A DNA stretch of 39,766 nucleotides from positions 1-39,766 of IMG/VR virus record IMGVR_UViG_3300001750_000014. One strand, given 5' to 3'. This DNA is from a virus. The position numbers and the translations under genes were made by a program. Of the stretch, positions 23,679 to 31,680 are shown piece by piece. Numbering within the stretch: position 1 is the first letter of the stretch; each line of letters begins with the position of its first letter. The notes beneath the pieces were generated by a model, which saw nothing but the letters and a program-made list of their open reading frames with translations, was not told the DNA's origin and made no database searches.

Positions 23679-24716
23679 TTATGTTAACGCAGTAGCGTAA
23701 CCAGCTGCAGTGATAACACCGTAATCTTTAGAGTCAAAGGCTACTTTCTTACAGCCGAAAATACCACCACCCCTGATCATGACAAAGCGCTTGGCATCTT
23801 TTTCGTAAGGTACGAATGACATAGTTGTGCTTTTACTCTCTCCCGCACCGCCCCATGCCCATGTAGCTGCCTGTTTACCAAGAAGAACTGCTCTGTAGAT
23901 ATTGGTATAAAGACTCGGCATTCTTTCACTCTTTGTAATCAGCATGCCATTGTACTCTATTTCAACATCAGGGATCTTTAATTCCTGAGCACTCCTTTTA
24001 AGATCTCCCCACTGGCCAAGATTCATATTAACCCTTAGCTGATCAAAGGCGTAGTTATGAAGAATTACTCTGTAATACTTCTTTCCACCTTTCATCAATG
24101 GTCTGATTTTATCACAGTCAGTCGCAGGAAGTTCTGCCCTTTGCTTTAGTCTATCAAGAAAGGGAAGATCAATAATGTCACCTGAACCAAGACTTGCCTC
24201 AGTGACATCATTTACTGTCATTTTATGCCCAGTATCAGGATCTGTACAAGCCTGCGCAAAGACCTTTCCTGCAATTGTAAAGTTAGTATTACCTGCTAAG
24301 GTATTAATTACAACATCTGATAGTTTGTCTATCCACCAGTCCGCAAGACCATCTTTACCAATCTGCATAAGGTTATAAGGAACTCTTTGTTCCTCCATCT
24401 TACCACCAGTGTCAACAGCATGGTTAAGCTCTTCTATAGTCATGGAGAAATCTTTAAAGACCAGTTTCTCTTCATGACCTTCTACAGTGTCTCGGCCAAC
24501 TCGGCCATCACCAGTCAATTCCCTCCTAATACCAAATTTAATGTTATCCCCTTCTCCTTTGCCCAGTTCAGTCCTCAGCTGCACAATGGCGGAGTCTCCA
24601 CTACCTACAAGGTAGCTAAACTCAGTTGCGGGAAGTAATACTTTAAACAGGTCTCTTGCCCATTTCTTTCTTGTCAGCGGATCATTTGTTTCGAATCTTG
24701 TATTCGGGTAAGGCAT
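23679..24716 (-). CDS. Major capsid protein, N4 gp56 family
   Basis: The 345-residue protein forms the icosahedral shell. The N-terminal third matches the N4 gp56 / DUF4043 capsid family: LGKGEGDNIKFGIRRELTGDG (about 51-71), RDTVEGHEEKLVFKDFSMTI, and an ELNHAVDTGGKMEEQRV helix where the family has its conserved RH...M..QR. A DPDTGHKMTVNDV region and a DQLRVN..W.D substrate-like strand follow. The length is normal for the family. It lies directly after the scaffold gene, overlapping by one base, and shows no sign of an N-terminal maturation peptide. Confidence 0.9.
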   Translation of the reverse strand: MPYPNTRFETNDPLTRKKWARDLFKVLLPATEFSYLVGSGDSAIVQLRTELGKGEGDNIKFGIRRELTGDGRVGRDTVEGHEEKLVFKDFSMTIEELNHAVDTGGKMEEQRVPYNLMQIGKDGLADWWIDKLSDVVINTLAGNTNFTIAGKVFAQACTDPDTGHKMTVNDVTEASLGSGDIIDLPFLDRLKQRAELPATDCDKIRPLMKGGKKYYRVILHNYAFDQLRVNMNLGQWGDLKRSAQELKIPDVEIEYNGMLITKSERMPSLYTNIYRAVLLGKQAATWAWGGAGESKSTTMSFVPYEKDAKRFVMIRGGGIFGCKKVAFDSKDYGVITAAGYATALT

Positions 24717-25594
24717 TAGTTAAGTTCTCCTCTCATGTACTTTTTATAAACATCAGCTGGAACAGAGTTTAAATCCTCTTCTGAAAGGTTATCAATCCTT
24801 GCTACTGTCCAGCCACCTTTTGAATTACCATCACTGGAGCCATCTTGAGTTGACTGCATAGTCTTAACTGCAGTTGCACTTCTTGTCTCCTTTTCTTTTC
24901 CCTTTCCTGTTTCTGTTTCCTTTCCAGCATAAGTAGGATGAAATTCTTTAACAACATCGTAGATATATTTATAAGGATTAGACATACTCCAGATACCCTT
25001 TTCTATCTCTAACACTGCAGAGTTAAAATCAGCACCTTCAGAGCTTTCCAGTTCCTTAGCAATAACTTCAATAATGTCATCTAAGTTAGCACGACTGCAG
25101 ACAGAATCAAGATCACTGTATTTATCCATTCCTCGCATACTGTCAGCCATTAAATCAATCATGCCACCCCTTTCAGTGACAATTTCCCCTATTTCAGCTT
25201 GTAGCACTTCAGAAGGAGAGGGAATTCTATTCCCATCTTCGTCAATATTTTTAGTCTGCAGAGCCTTTAACGCAGCAATTTCTCTTTTCTGCTCCCTGAG
25301 AATTTGCCTCAATTCAATGCGGTCAATCTCCTCTGCTGACTTCTCTCCCTCTATGCTTTCAGTTTCAGTTTCACTTTCACTCTCCACAGAAACTTTATTA
25401 TCTTCATCCTTAGCAGAAGAGTCAGCGCCATTATCGTCAGTGTTACCTGCATCTTTACTATTCTCAACACTTTCCTCTCCTTCTTTTTCCTCTTCTTCTG
25501 CTCCCTCAAGCAAATCCACTTCCTTCAGGACTTCGTCCACTCCAGTAGCGTCTTCCTCTTGCGCAGCACTTTCTCCCACTACAGCATCAGTCAT
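24716..25594 (-). CDS. Scaffolding protein
   Basis: The 292-residue protein is strongly acidic in its first ~95 residues (long Glu/Asp/Ser runs). It has a central coiled-coil helix (RIELRQILREQKREIAALKAL, about 91-111) and a more ordered C-terminal half ending EDLNSVPADVYKKYMRGEL. Scaffolds of tailed phages have this acidic, helical design and precede the capsid gene, exactly as here. It would guide procapsid assembly and then leave. Its ATG overlaps the portal stop codon (ATGA), so translation is coupled. Confidence 0.82.
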   Translation of the reverse strand: MTDAVVGESAAQEEDATGVDEVLKEVDLLEGAEEEEKEGEESVENSKDAGNTDDNGADSSAKDEDNKVSVESESETETESIEGEKSAEEIDRIELRQILREQKREIAALKALQTKNIDEDGNRIPSPSEVLQAEIGEIVTERGGMIDLMADSMRGMDKYSDLDSVCSRANLDDIIEVIAKELESSEGADFNSAVLEIEKGIWSMSNPYKYIYDVVKEFHPTYAGKETETGKGKEKETRSATAVKTMQSTQDGSSDGNSKGGWTVARIDNLSEEDLNSVPADVYKKYMRGELN

Positions 25595-27414
25595 GATTTC
25601 TCCCCTTTGTTAGAACTCTTAATCTTTAGCATTTCAATTTCTCTATCAGCTTCTATATTCTCCTGCTCTTGTTCCTTCACTGCAGCATGGTACTCTTTAA
25701 CCCTTTCTTTAGCAGTAAAAGGAATGTTAATATAATCAAGGATAACATCAGGTGGTATGCTACCTGGGCTATTATGGCTAAAGTCAATTAATGCTTGCCC
25801 AGTAGCTGCCCGCATAGTATTAGTCTCAATGCTTTCCTCCATTATTACGTCATACTCCCCTGCAGTGATATCATTAAAACCTTCTACAGTGGGGTTAATT
25901 TGGCTATTAATTTCTACAAGCTGTGCGGCATTACCACCTCCTATTCTAATTACTGTTGGTAGTGAAATAAATTGTTGAATGAAGGATAGTAGAATCTTAC
26001 CTCCATGCAGTCGAGACTTACTTAAATTATCATAAAGAGTGAAGAGGACAGCAAAGCCAGTCTCCTGCCTTCCCCTTAATGTCACTCCAGCTTCCCTTCC
26101 AGTAGTCTGAATACCTAAAAGTGAATCTTGGATGCCACTGGAATCTTTTATACTCTGCTGAAAAGTACCATCTAAGTGCTGGTAAATGGGACTGATTCCA
26201 GGCTGTGTAATAAATTTAAACTTATCAAGGCCGCCCTGGGCAACTTCCAGCCAGAAAGTCGGATCAGCGCTTCTCTTTTCATACTCATCAATGTTAAGAA
26301 TTGTACCAACTTCCTGAGCAAGGATACCCTTTGGCAGTACCTGGAGTAAATGAGTAAGCTGCCTTCTTGTAGTATTAAGACTTTTTTGAGGATCTTTCAT
26401 GGATTCTATGGAACTGAACCAGCTATTGCTATCCTCATTCTTATACGCACCGTAAAAGGCAAATGGAAAGCCCTTCCATCTATAAGGGGATTTCCCTTTT
26501 TCTAAAAGAATATCACCACAGAAAGTTAAAAAGTACAGTACCCTTTTAACAGATGGATAACCTTGTGGAGGATCCACTTCCATTACTTCCCCATTTTCAT
26601 CCTTAATCCCTGCAGTTATAGTCTCAACAAACTTTGAAAACTCTTTAGGAGTAAGGTTTTCATCCTTTCCATTAAAAGGGTTGATAAAGTAAATTGCCTC
26701 TTCATATTTATAGTACCAACATTCACTAACTCGGTACCTTTCTCTAGACTCATTGTAATAAAGAGGGTAGTTTATAGAGTTAATAACTGAAGAGGTACCA
26801 AATTTTTCAGGGTCAAAGTTCTTCCACTTAGCTTTAATCTCATCTGCAGGAAGCCAACTGTCAATAATAGCATACTTTGCATCACTGCAGTCAAACTCCC
26901 TACTGTCAGGGTCAATTTTAAAGTTATAAGTAGGAACTCTCTTTACTTTTATTTCAGGTTTAAATGGATTAGAAGTATCAACGTAAAAGTAAAGCATTGA
27001 TCTGCCGGATTTTACAGTATGTTCAAAGCAGTCTAATTCATAATCACTCGCCTTTATCACTTTTCTAAAATGAAGGATAGTACTGTTTAACAATTCAGAA
27101 AGAGGTTCGTCCTCAACTGTAACTGGGACAGTAGTAGTTTCATATTTCGACTGCCCAGCAATCCCTATTAACATGTCAATCTTAGGCTTCACTTCATTGT
27201 ACACTGACACAGGCCTGTTCTGGCGTATTAACTCATCCTTTACCTCTTGAGTATCTTGATCACCAGCATAGAATTTATACGACTCCATTGCAGTTTCTCT
27301 ATGCACAGTTTCAGCAGTACTGGCTTCAGCAGTACCATCCCACTCTAAAACCTGAGCTAACTCAGAGTCAGCTGTTTGCTCTAACCCACTGTCCATTCTT
27401 TCTGCAAGTGCCAT
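25591..27414 (-). CDS. Portal protein
   Basis: The 607-residue protein forms the dodecameric ring through which DNA enters the head. It resembles P22-type portals: an N-terminal helical segment with ESYKFYAGDQDTQEVKDELI, RPVSVYNEVKPKIDMLIG (about 65-82), then DCFEHTVKSGRSMLYFYVD and VKRVPTYNFKIDPDSREFD. A long C-terminal helical barrel-like tail ends KEQEQENIEADREIEML. The size suits this portal group (about 500-750 aa). It lies between the large terminase and scaffold genes, as expected. Confidence 0.9.
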   Translation of the reverse strand: MALAERMDSGLEQTADSELAQVLEWDGTAEASTAETVHRETAMESYKFYAGDQDTQEVKDELIRQNRPVSVYNEVKPKIDMLIGIAGQSKYETTTVPVTVEDEPLSELLNSTILHFRKVIKASDYELDCFEHTVKSGRSMLYFYVDTSNPFKPEIKVKRVPTYNFKIDPDSREFDCSDAKYAIIDSWLPADEIKAKWKNFDPEKFGTSSVINSINYPLYYNESRERYRVSECWYYKYEEAIYFINPFNGKDENLTPKEFSKFVETITAGIKDENGEVMEVDPPQGYPSVKRVLYFLTFCGDILLEKGKSPYRWKGFPFAFYGAYKNEDSNSWFSSIESMKDPQKSLNTTRRQLTHLLQVLPKGILAQEVGTILNIDEYEKRSADPTFWLEVAQGGLDKFKFITQPGISPIYQHLDGTFQQSIKDSSGIQDSLLGIQTTGREAGVTLRGRQETGFAVLFTLYDNLSKSRLHGGKILLSFIQQFISLPTVIRIGGGNAAQLVEINSQINPTVEGFNDITAGEYDVIMEESIETNTMRAATGQALIDFSHNSPGSIPPDVILDYINIPFTAKERVKEYHAAVKEQEQENIEADREIEMLKIKSSNKGEKS

Positions 27415-27416
27415 AG

Positions 27417-27611
27417 TTATTTCCCCATGCCCTCTAATGCTTTTCTATTTCTTTTCTTTTGTTCTTTAAGCTTTTTAGCCCCAGTAAACATACTGTAGAT
27501 AGGTTTACCAGTTCTACCGACCATGTTCTTTTTACCTTCTTTTCTATTTTTCTTTTTCTTAGCATGCGCTTTTTTAAGTGTATCCCAATACATCTGCAAT
27601 GGTCCAGCCAT
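27417..27611 (-). CDS. Small lysine-rich protein
   Basis: The 64-residue protein contains several Lys/Arg clusters (KKAHAKKKKNRKEGKKN, KKLKEQKKRNRKA), so it is very basic and may bind DNA or RNA. It sits between large terminase and portal with 26 bp and 2 bp gaps. An AAGGAGAGAGAAATG context gives a strong start. A packaging accessory role is only an inference from position; no family is recognised. Confidence 0.62.
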   Translation of the reverse strand: MAGPLQMYWDTLKKAHAKKKKNRKEGKKNMVGRTGKPIYSMFTGAKKLKEQKKRNRKALEGMGK

Positions 27612-27637
27612 TTCTCTCTCCTTTTTCTTCTTTTACT

Positions 27638-30145
27638 TTAACAAACCATCCAGGCGTCTTTGCCCAGCGACCCATTCCCAATCATTCCATAACGTAAATC
27701 ACTTGCCATCTTAGCTTTCTTTTTAATATCCCTACTCCAAAGACTAATCGCCCTGCCGTTGCTGAAGAACTCTGAAATTGCAACGGAGTCTGCAAGGTTA
27801 GGACTCACTACTCCCCTGTGCAGCATGTCTTTTTTACTCTCAAGTTGTAAAGCTCCTTTATTGTCAAAGTCGTATTTTAAAGTTGCCAATTCATTAGCCA
27901 GTTCATGCCCAATATGAACGTCTGAGCCTGCTACTTTAATAGTAATGTCAGGGAAACTGTACCTTGCATGCTGGCAATTATCCCTTACCCTATCGTAAAG
28001 TTCATCCCTAAGTCTTCGCCATTTTGCATTATTACTTGACGCATCGTAAGAGTTAACTTCATAAACTCTCCTCTGGTCAAGACCTCTTGGGTCATGTCTA
28101 AGCCAGTCTACTACGCCACCGCCAACTCCAATTGCATCAACTCCAACACCCGAGGCATCATTGTCATAGTAGGACCTTGTAATATGTTGAGCAAGTTCAG
28201 TAGTACCCATTCCCTGGAAACTGTCCCAGGGTAAGATTTTATTCCCACACCTTGGCATGATGATACTCTTGTCATCGCCGTATCTTGCAACGTCTATAGA
28301 TAGATAAGTAGGCCATTCTGGGTCAACTTCTATCTCATTACCAATGCAAGATATTGCCCAGGATAGTGGAATAAAAGCTCTACTATCATCGAGAGGAGGT
28401 TCTCCTATTACCCTGATTCTAAAGACATTTGAATCTTCCCCGTACTTCTGCGCCATGTAGTCAATGTAAGATTTTGCTACCCTGTTACTATCTCTACAGT
28501 CCCAGTGAAGCCTTTCCCATTTATCCTTCATGACTGGATGATACTGGCTATCGTGGAAGTAACCATTGCTTTTAGTAGGATTACCTATTAACAATATTCT
28601 ATTATCTTCCTGAGTCATAATTCCTTCAAGAGGAATAAAGACAGGATCTGGAACACCTGAAGCTTCATCAACTACAGTTAAAAAATGGTCACCATGAAGG
28701 CCAGCGAGAGTTTCAGCCTGCTCTTCTTTAGACCCTCTTACATTTGGAGATATAGCCCTTATCCACCATTCCTTCGGGTAGTCTTTATGAAATATTTTAG
28801 CTTTCTGAATTACAAATTCATCCTTTAAAAGGCTCTGCCTAATCCACCTGGAAAGCTCACTCCAGAGAACATCATCCAGCTGCCGAGCAGTAGGCGCAGT
28901 GCAGGCTACTTTAGGAAATGTCCTTGTTGAAGAGAACCAGAGAATTACCCAAGAAGCAAAGGTATCTTTTCCTGTATTATGAGTAACAGTAAAATCACTT
29001 AAAAGGTAAAGATGATTACCTGAAAGTTCAAAGCCGTAGTAAGTATCTTCTGGAAGCCTTTCTACTTTAAAACCAAAGTGTAAATTCTTTCTTTGTTCAG
29101 GTGTTTTTTCTACTTTCCTCTTTCGCTTTAAAACTGTTGGAACTTTTGTAGTATTCCTTGAAATTCTAACCTCAAAGTAAGTGCCCTGCTTCTTTACTCC
29201 TTTCCATGTCCAGGACTTCTTTTTCTCCTGTAACACTGCATGCATGCCACAAGATTGTGCAAGTACTTGAATACTTCTAGCTAACCTTTCATTCTTTTGA
29301 ATGATTTGAAATTGTAGTCCTCTTCGCTTATCTGCATAGCCATCAGTGTCTATTAAACCAGCTAACAATTCCAGCCTTTTCTCCATGGAATTGTAAAGGT
29401 AATCGTTAGGGATATGTTTATTAGACAGTAAGTTATAAGCCCTGAACCTATTCAGCATGGCCCCATTATCCCCAGAAAGGCGATGGTTTTTTCCCTTATA
29501 AGTTTTCATCTCAAGGCCGTTAAGTTCTCCAAAATCCCGCCAAATAGTAATTAATTCTTCGTCAATACTGGTTAGTTCCATTAAAGAACTTGTTCCATCA
29601 CCCAGCCACATCCCTAAAATGTAAGGAGGGATAGTTACAGGCTTTTCAGTATACTCAACTGCAGCTTTGTAGCAAGCAAATCTACCTTTTAATGATGGCC
29701 TTTCTGCTATCATTTGAAGATACTCTCTTACTGTAACTATGATCTTATCACCAGTTACAAAACCACATTTATTCCCTGTGCAGATAAGTGCAAGTTTATG
29801 ACTTAAGTTAACGTCATAGTAAGTATTATCATGGTATTTTATCCTGGCCATTTCTTCCTTGCCAGTATAAAGTTTTAACACTTTTCTTGGGGTACTATCA
29901 TCACCCATTAAAAGGTCAGTGGTAGTGATATCCTCTACTGCCTTAGTTCCGTAAGGATAAAGGGAAACTCTTGTCCCTTTGGAGTGACAACCATGTCCAC
30001 TTCTAATAGACATCCTTCTTGTAGCTTCAAACTTCTTCAGTGCCTCTGCCTGTTGATTAGAGGGTGTAGCCTTTAAGCACTCTACCACAAAAAGTAATGG
30101 GCTCTTTCGCCAGGCACTAAGCCTTTTTAAGATTGTTGGATCCAT
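27638..30145 (-). CDS. Large terminase subunit interrupted by an intein
   Basis: The 835-residue precursor splits into host residues 1-52 and 391-835 and an intein (53-390). The joined 497-residue terminase has a Walker A motif GHG/TGKDT across the junction, Walker B VVDEA (491-495), coupling motif GNPT (521-524) and an RNase H-type nuclease with D618 in YLSIDVARYGDD, a second acidic strand VGVDAIG and a late D in NLADSVAI. It packages DNA using ATP and cuts concatemers. Because the intein breaks the P-loop, packaging depends on splicing. No Shine-Dalgarno is visible before the ATG, and the palindromic site ends 10 nt upstream. Confidence 0.95.
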   Translation of the reverse strand: MDPTILKRLSAWRKSPLLFVVECLKATPSNQQAEALKKFEATRRMSIRSGHGCHSKGTRVSLYPYGTKAVEDITTTDLLMGDDSTPRKVLKLYTGKEEMARIKYHDNTYYDVNLSHKLALICTGNKCGFVTGDKIIVTVREYLQMIAERPSLKGRFACYKAAVEYTEKPVTIPPYILGMWLGDGTSSLMELTSIDEELITIWRDFGELNGLEMKTYKGKNHRLSGDNGAMLNRFRAYNLLSNKHIPNDYLYNSMEKRLELLAGLIDTDGYADKRRGLQFQIIQKNERLARSIQVLAQSCGMHAVLQEKKKSWTWKGVKKQGTYFEVRISRNTTKVPTVLKRKRKVEKTPEQRKNLHFGFKVERLPEDTYYGFELSGNHLYLLSDFTVTHNTGKDTFASWVILWFSSTRTFPKVACTAPTARQLDDVLWSELSRWIRQSLLKDEFVIQKAKIFHKDYPKEWWIRAISPNVRGSKEEQAETLAGLHGDHFLTVVDEASGVPDPVFIPLEGIMTQEDNRILLIGNPTKSNGYFHDSQYHPVMKDKWERLHWDCRDSNRVAKSYIDYMAQKYGEDSNVFRIRVIGEPPLDDSRAFIPLSWAISCIGNEIEVDPEWPTYLSIDVARYGDDKSIIMPRCGNKILPWDSFQGMGTTELAQHITRSYYDNDASGVGVDAIGVGGGVVDWLRHDPRGLDQRRVYEVNSYDASSNNAKWRRLRDELYDRVRDNCQHARYSFPDITIKVAGSDVHIGHELANELATLKYDFDNKGALQLESKKDMLHRGVVSPNLADSVAISEFFSNGRAISLWSRDIKKKAKMASDLRYGMIGNGSLGKDAWMVC
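28976..29989 (-). mobile_element. Full-length LAGLIDADG homing-endonuclease intein in the terminase P-loop
   Basis: The 338-residue in-frame element begins with Cys (CHSKGTRVSLY, splicing block A). It has a block B-like LSHKLAL and ends VTHN, followed by Thr as the +1 residue, so all class 1 splicing residues are present. Two endonuclease motifs are intact, YILGMWLGDGT (about 175-185) and LLAGLIDTDGY (about 260-270), implying a mobile element able to home. It lies between Gly52 and Thr391 of the GHGTGKD P-loop, a site where inteins are known in several ATPase families. Confidence 0.95.
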
Positions 30146-30155
30146 AAGTTAAACA

Positions 30156-30168
30156 GTCAAAATTTGAC
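30156..30168. promoter_or_regulatory. Palindromic operator-like site 4
   Basis: This is a perfect GTCAAA-A-TTTGAC on the + strand. It begins one base after the stop codon of the leftward gene ending at 30170 and stands only 10 bp before the terminase start codon, filling the position a Shine-Dalgarno would normally occupy. Confidence 0.62.
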
Positions 30169-30169
30169 T

Positions 30170-30541
30170 TTAATGACTTTCCCTTTTTAAAGCTAACATA
30201 ATTAACCCAGTTCTTGAAGTCCCTGCACTTGAAACTACGATAGAAAGTGGGCCGAAGATTGGAATTGGGGTAGAGTTAAGTACTAACTCAGCAACAGTGC
30301 CACTTCTACCTGTAAGGGTAGTAGCTGCAATATCACAGGAAAAGCTATCGTTAATAACAACGTTGTAAAGATTTGTAGGTAATGTTGTAGCCAGGTCACC
30401 ATCAAGCCCAGGAACAGTCTCAAAAGCTGTGATGTTGTAACCAGCGTAATTTACCATAGAGATAGTAGCATTACCACTTGCATCACTTAGCCAAGTGTAA
30501 GAAATAAATAATACTTTACCACTTTGAAACTTAACAGCCAT
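30170..30541 (-). CDS. Small beta-rich virion protein
   Basis: The 123-residue protein is beta-rich with low charge. It starts AVKFQSGKVLFISYTWLSD and ends with a GPLSIVVSSAG... LIMLALKRESH strand pattern. It lies between the large terminase and a series of small structural genes. No family is recognised; a head-fibre, decoration or tail role is possible. Its stop codon is followed at once by a palindromic regulatory site. Confidence 0.6.
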   Translation of the reverse strand: MAVKFQSGKVLFISYTWLSDASGNATISMVNYAGYNITAFETVPGLDGDLATTLPTNLYNVVINDSFSCDIAATTLTGRSGTVAELVLNSTPIPIFGPLSIVVSSAGTSRTGLIMLALKRESH

Positions 30542-30560
30542 TTTTTACTCCCATTTAATT

Positions 30561-30899
30561 TTATTCCACTCTAATTTTCATGTTAACAACTTTTTTAAAC
30601 TTACTGCCATTTACAGTTACAGCTTTAAAGGTAATGGAGTAAGCAGACCCTGCTACTGTTCCACCCTTTACAGTAACTGACAATGCATTAGAAGTTCCAG
30701 TTACAGTGGAATCAATTACTGTAAGAGAAGCAGCTGTCAAGACATCATCAGTGGCATCAGCTCCTGCACTGTCAACTGCAGTTACACTTGAAGAGCCTAA
30801 GACTATAGAATCATCTAAGTCTATGTTCCTATGAAACTGCGCAGTGATGCCGAACTCTTCATAGGTATATTTTTTAAAATCTATTGCATTGCTACTCAT
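30561..30899 (-). CDS. Small Ig-like beta-sandwich virion protein
   Basis: The 112-residue protein has short alternating strands rich in Val, Thr and Ser, such as NALSVTVKGGTVAGSAYSITF and KFKKVVNMKIRVE at the end. These suggest an immunoglobulin-like or similar beta-sandwich domain, common in phage surface proteins. The first ~30 residues are more polar (YTYEEFGITAQFHRNIDLDD). It overlaps its upstream neighbour by one base. The assignment is by composition only. Confidence 0.6.
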   Translation of the reverse strand: MSSNAIDFKKYTYEEFGITAQFHRNIDLDDSIVLGSSSVTAVDSAGADATDDVLTAASLTVIDSTVTGTSNALSVTVKGGTVAGSAYSITFKAVTVNGSKFKKVVNMKIRVE

Positions 30900-31132
30900 T
30901 AGCGAAACACCTTAGTAATTTTTGTTTTTACCATTATTGCTGCCCTTTCAGATTGAATAAACATTCTTGTAGCTTTTTCTTTCGCCATTACTGTTATTAT
31001 TTCAGCCTGAATAAAAGCCATTGCTATTTTTTCTTTTGTGAAGGTGTAAAGGACTGGTAAGGTAGCAGTAATTCCACCACCATAGCCCTGTGTTGTTATT
31101 AAGTTACTTCCGTAACCTTTAGTCACTATCAT
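30899..31132 (-). CDS. Small protein, glycine/tyrosine N-terminus and helical C-terminus
   Basis: The 77-residue protein has two parts: an N-terminal GYGSNLITTQGYGGGI repeat-like segment and a helix with a near-repeat, FIQAEIITVMAKEKATRMFIQSERAAIMVKTK, in which FIQ(A/S)E(I/R) occurs twice about 18 residues apart. The function is unknown; it probably belongs to the virion set. Its stop overlaps the next start, and its start overlaps the preceding stop (ATGA). Confidence 0.6.
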   Translation of the reverse strand: MIVTKGYGSNLITTQGYGGGITATLPVLYTFTKEKIAMAFIQAEIITVMAKEKATRMFIQSERAAIMVKTKITKVFR

Positions 31133-31680
31133 CTTGGCACTCTCCTTATATAAGAAGGTACAGTTTCTTCAGTAGCAGTAAGGTCAAAAACTTTTAAAAC
31201 TGTAGTCCCATCTGCTTTATACAGTGTTAGAGTATTCGCAACTGGGTCAAGCGTCCACTCCCCAAAGGCTTCATCGTGTAGGTTGTCAGTGCTTGTAGAA
31301 ATAGCTGCGATATTATTACTTATATTAGTTAACCTTACGTCATATTCATTTGGAGTAGAGAAACCTGTAGCTGTTAACCAATTACCCTGATTAAGCTGTA
31401 GGTCATTAGTATCCTCTATTATTGTATTAGGGTAGCCACCTAAGATAATCTTACCACCTTGTTCTTCTGTAGTGGTTTCAGCAATGTAAAAGTACTCTGT
31501 TAATGCAGTGGCAGTGGGATTAAATTGGTACTTAAAAAATCCGGTTGCCCCTAATTCACTCATAGCAGCAGCGTTAATAATGACAGAATCATCAGAAGCG
31601 TCATAGATTGTAATAGTTGGACTGTCTCCAGTATTAAACCTTACCCAGAGATAAGGATTTTCTGTTAAGACATACCGCAT
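31129..31680 (-). CDS. Tail fibre-associated structural protein
   Basis: The 183-residue protein has an N-terminal beta domain (NPYLWVRFNTGDSPTITIYD), a helical middle with heptad-like spacing (about 110-140) and a C-terminal motif WTLDPVANTLTLYKADGTTVLKVFDLT. I recognise that motif as a widespread end domain of phage fibre or baseplate-adjacent proteins. It lies just downstream of the tail fibre gene, whose stop is adjacent. A fibre-linker or trimer-tip role is likely but not shown. Confidence 0.66.
   Translation of the reverse strand: MRYVLTENPYLWVRFNTGDSPTITIYDASDDSVIINAAAMSELGATGFFKYQFNPTATALTEYFYIAETTTEEQGGKIILGGYPNTIIEDTNDLQLNQGNWLTATGFSTPNEYDVRLTNISNNIAAISTSTDNLHDEAFGEWTLDPVANTLTLYKADGTTVLKVFDLTATEETVPSYIRRVPR

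Noticed and set aside
25074-25613. 179-codon ORF antisense to the scaffold gene
   Set aside because: Its serine/leucine-rich product mirrors the acidic codons of the scaffold. It has no SD and runs against the local gene direction.
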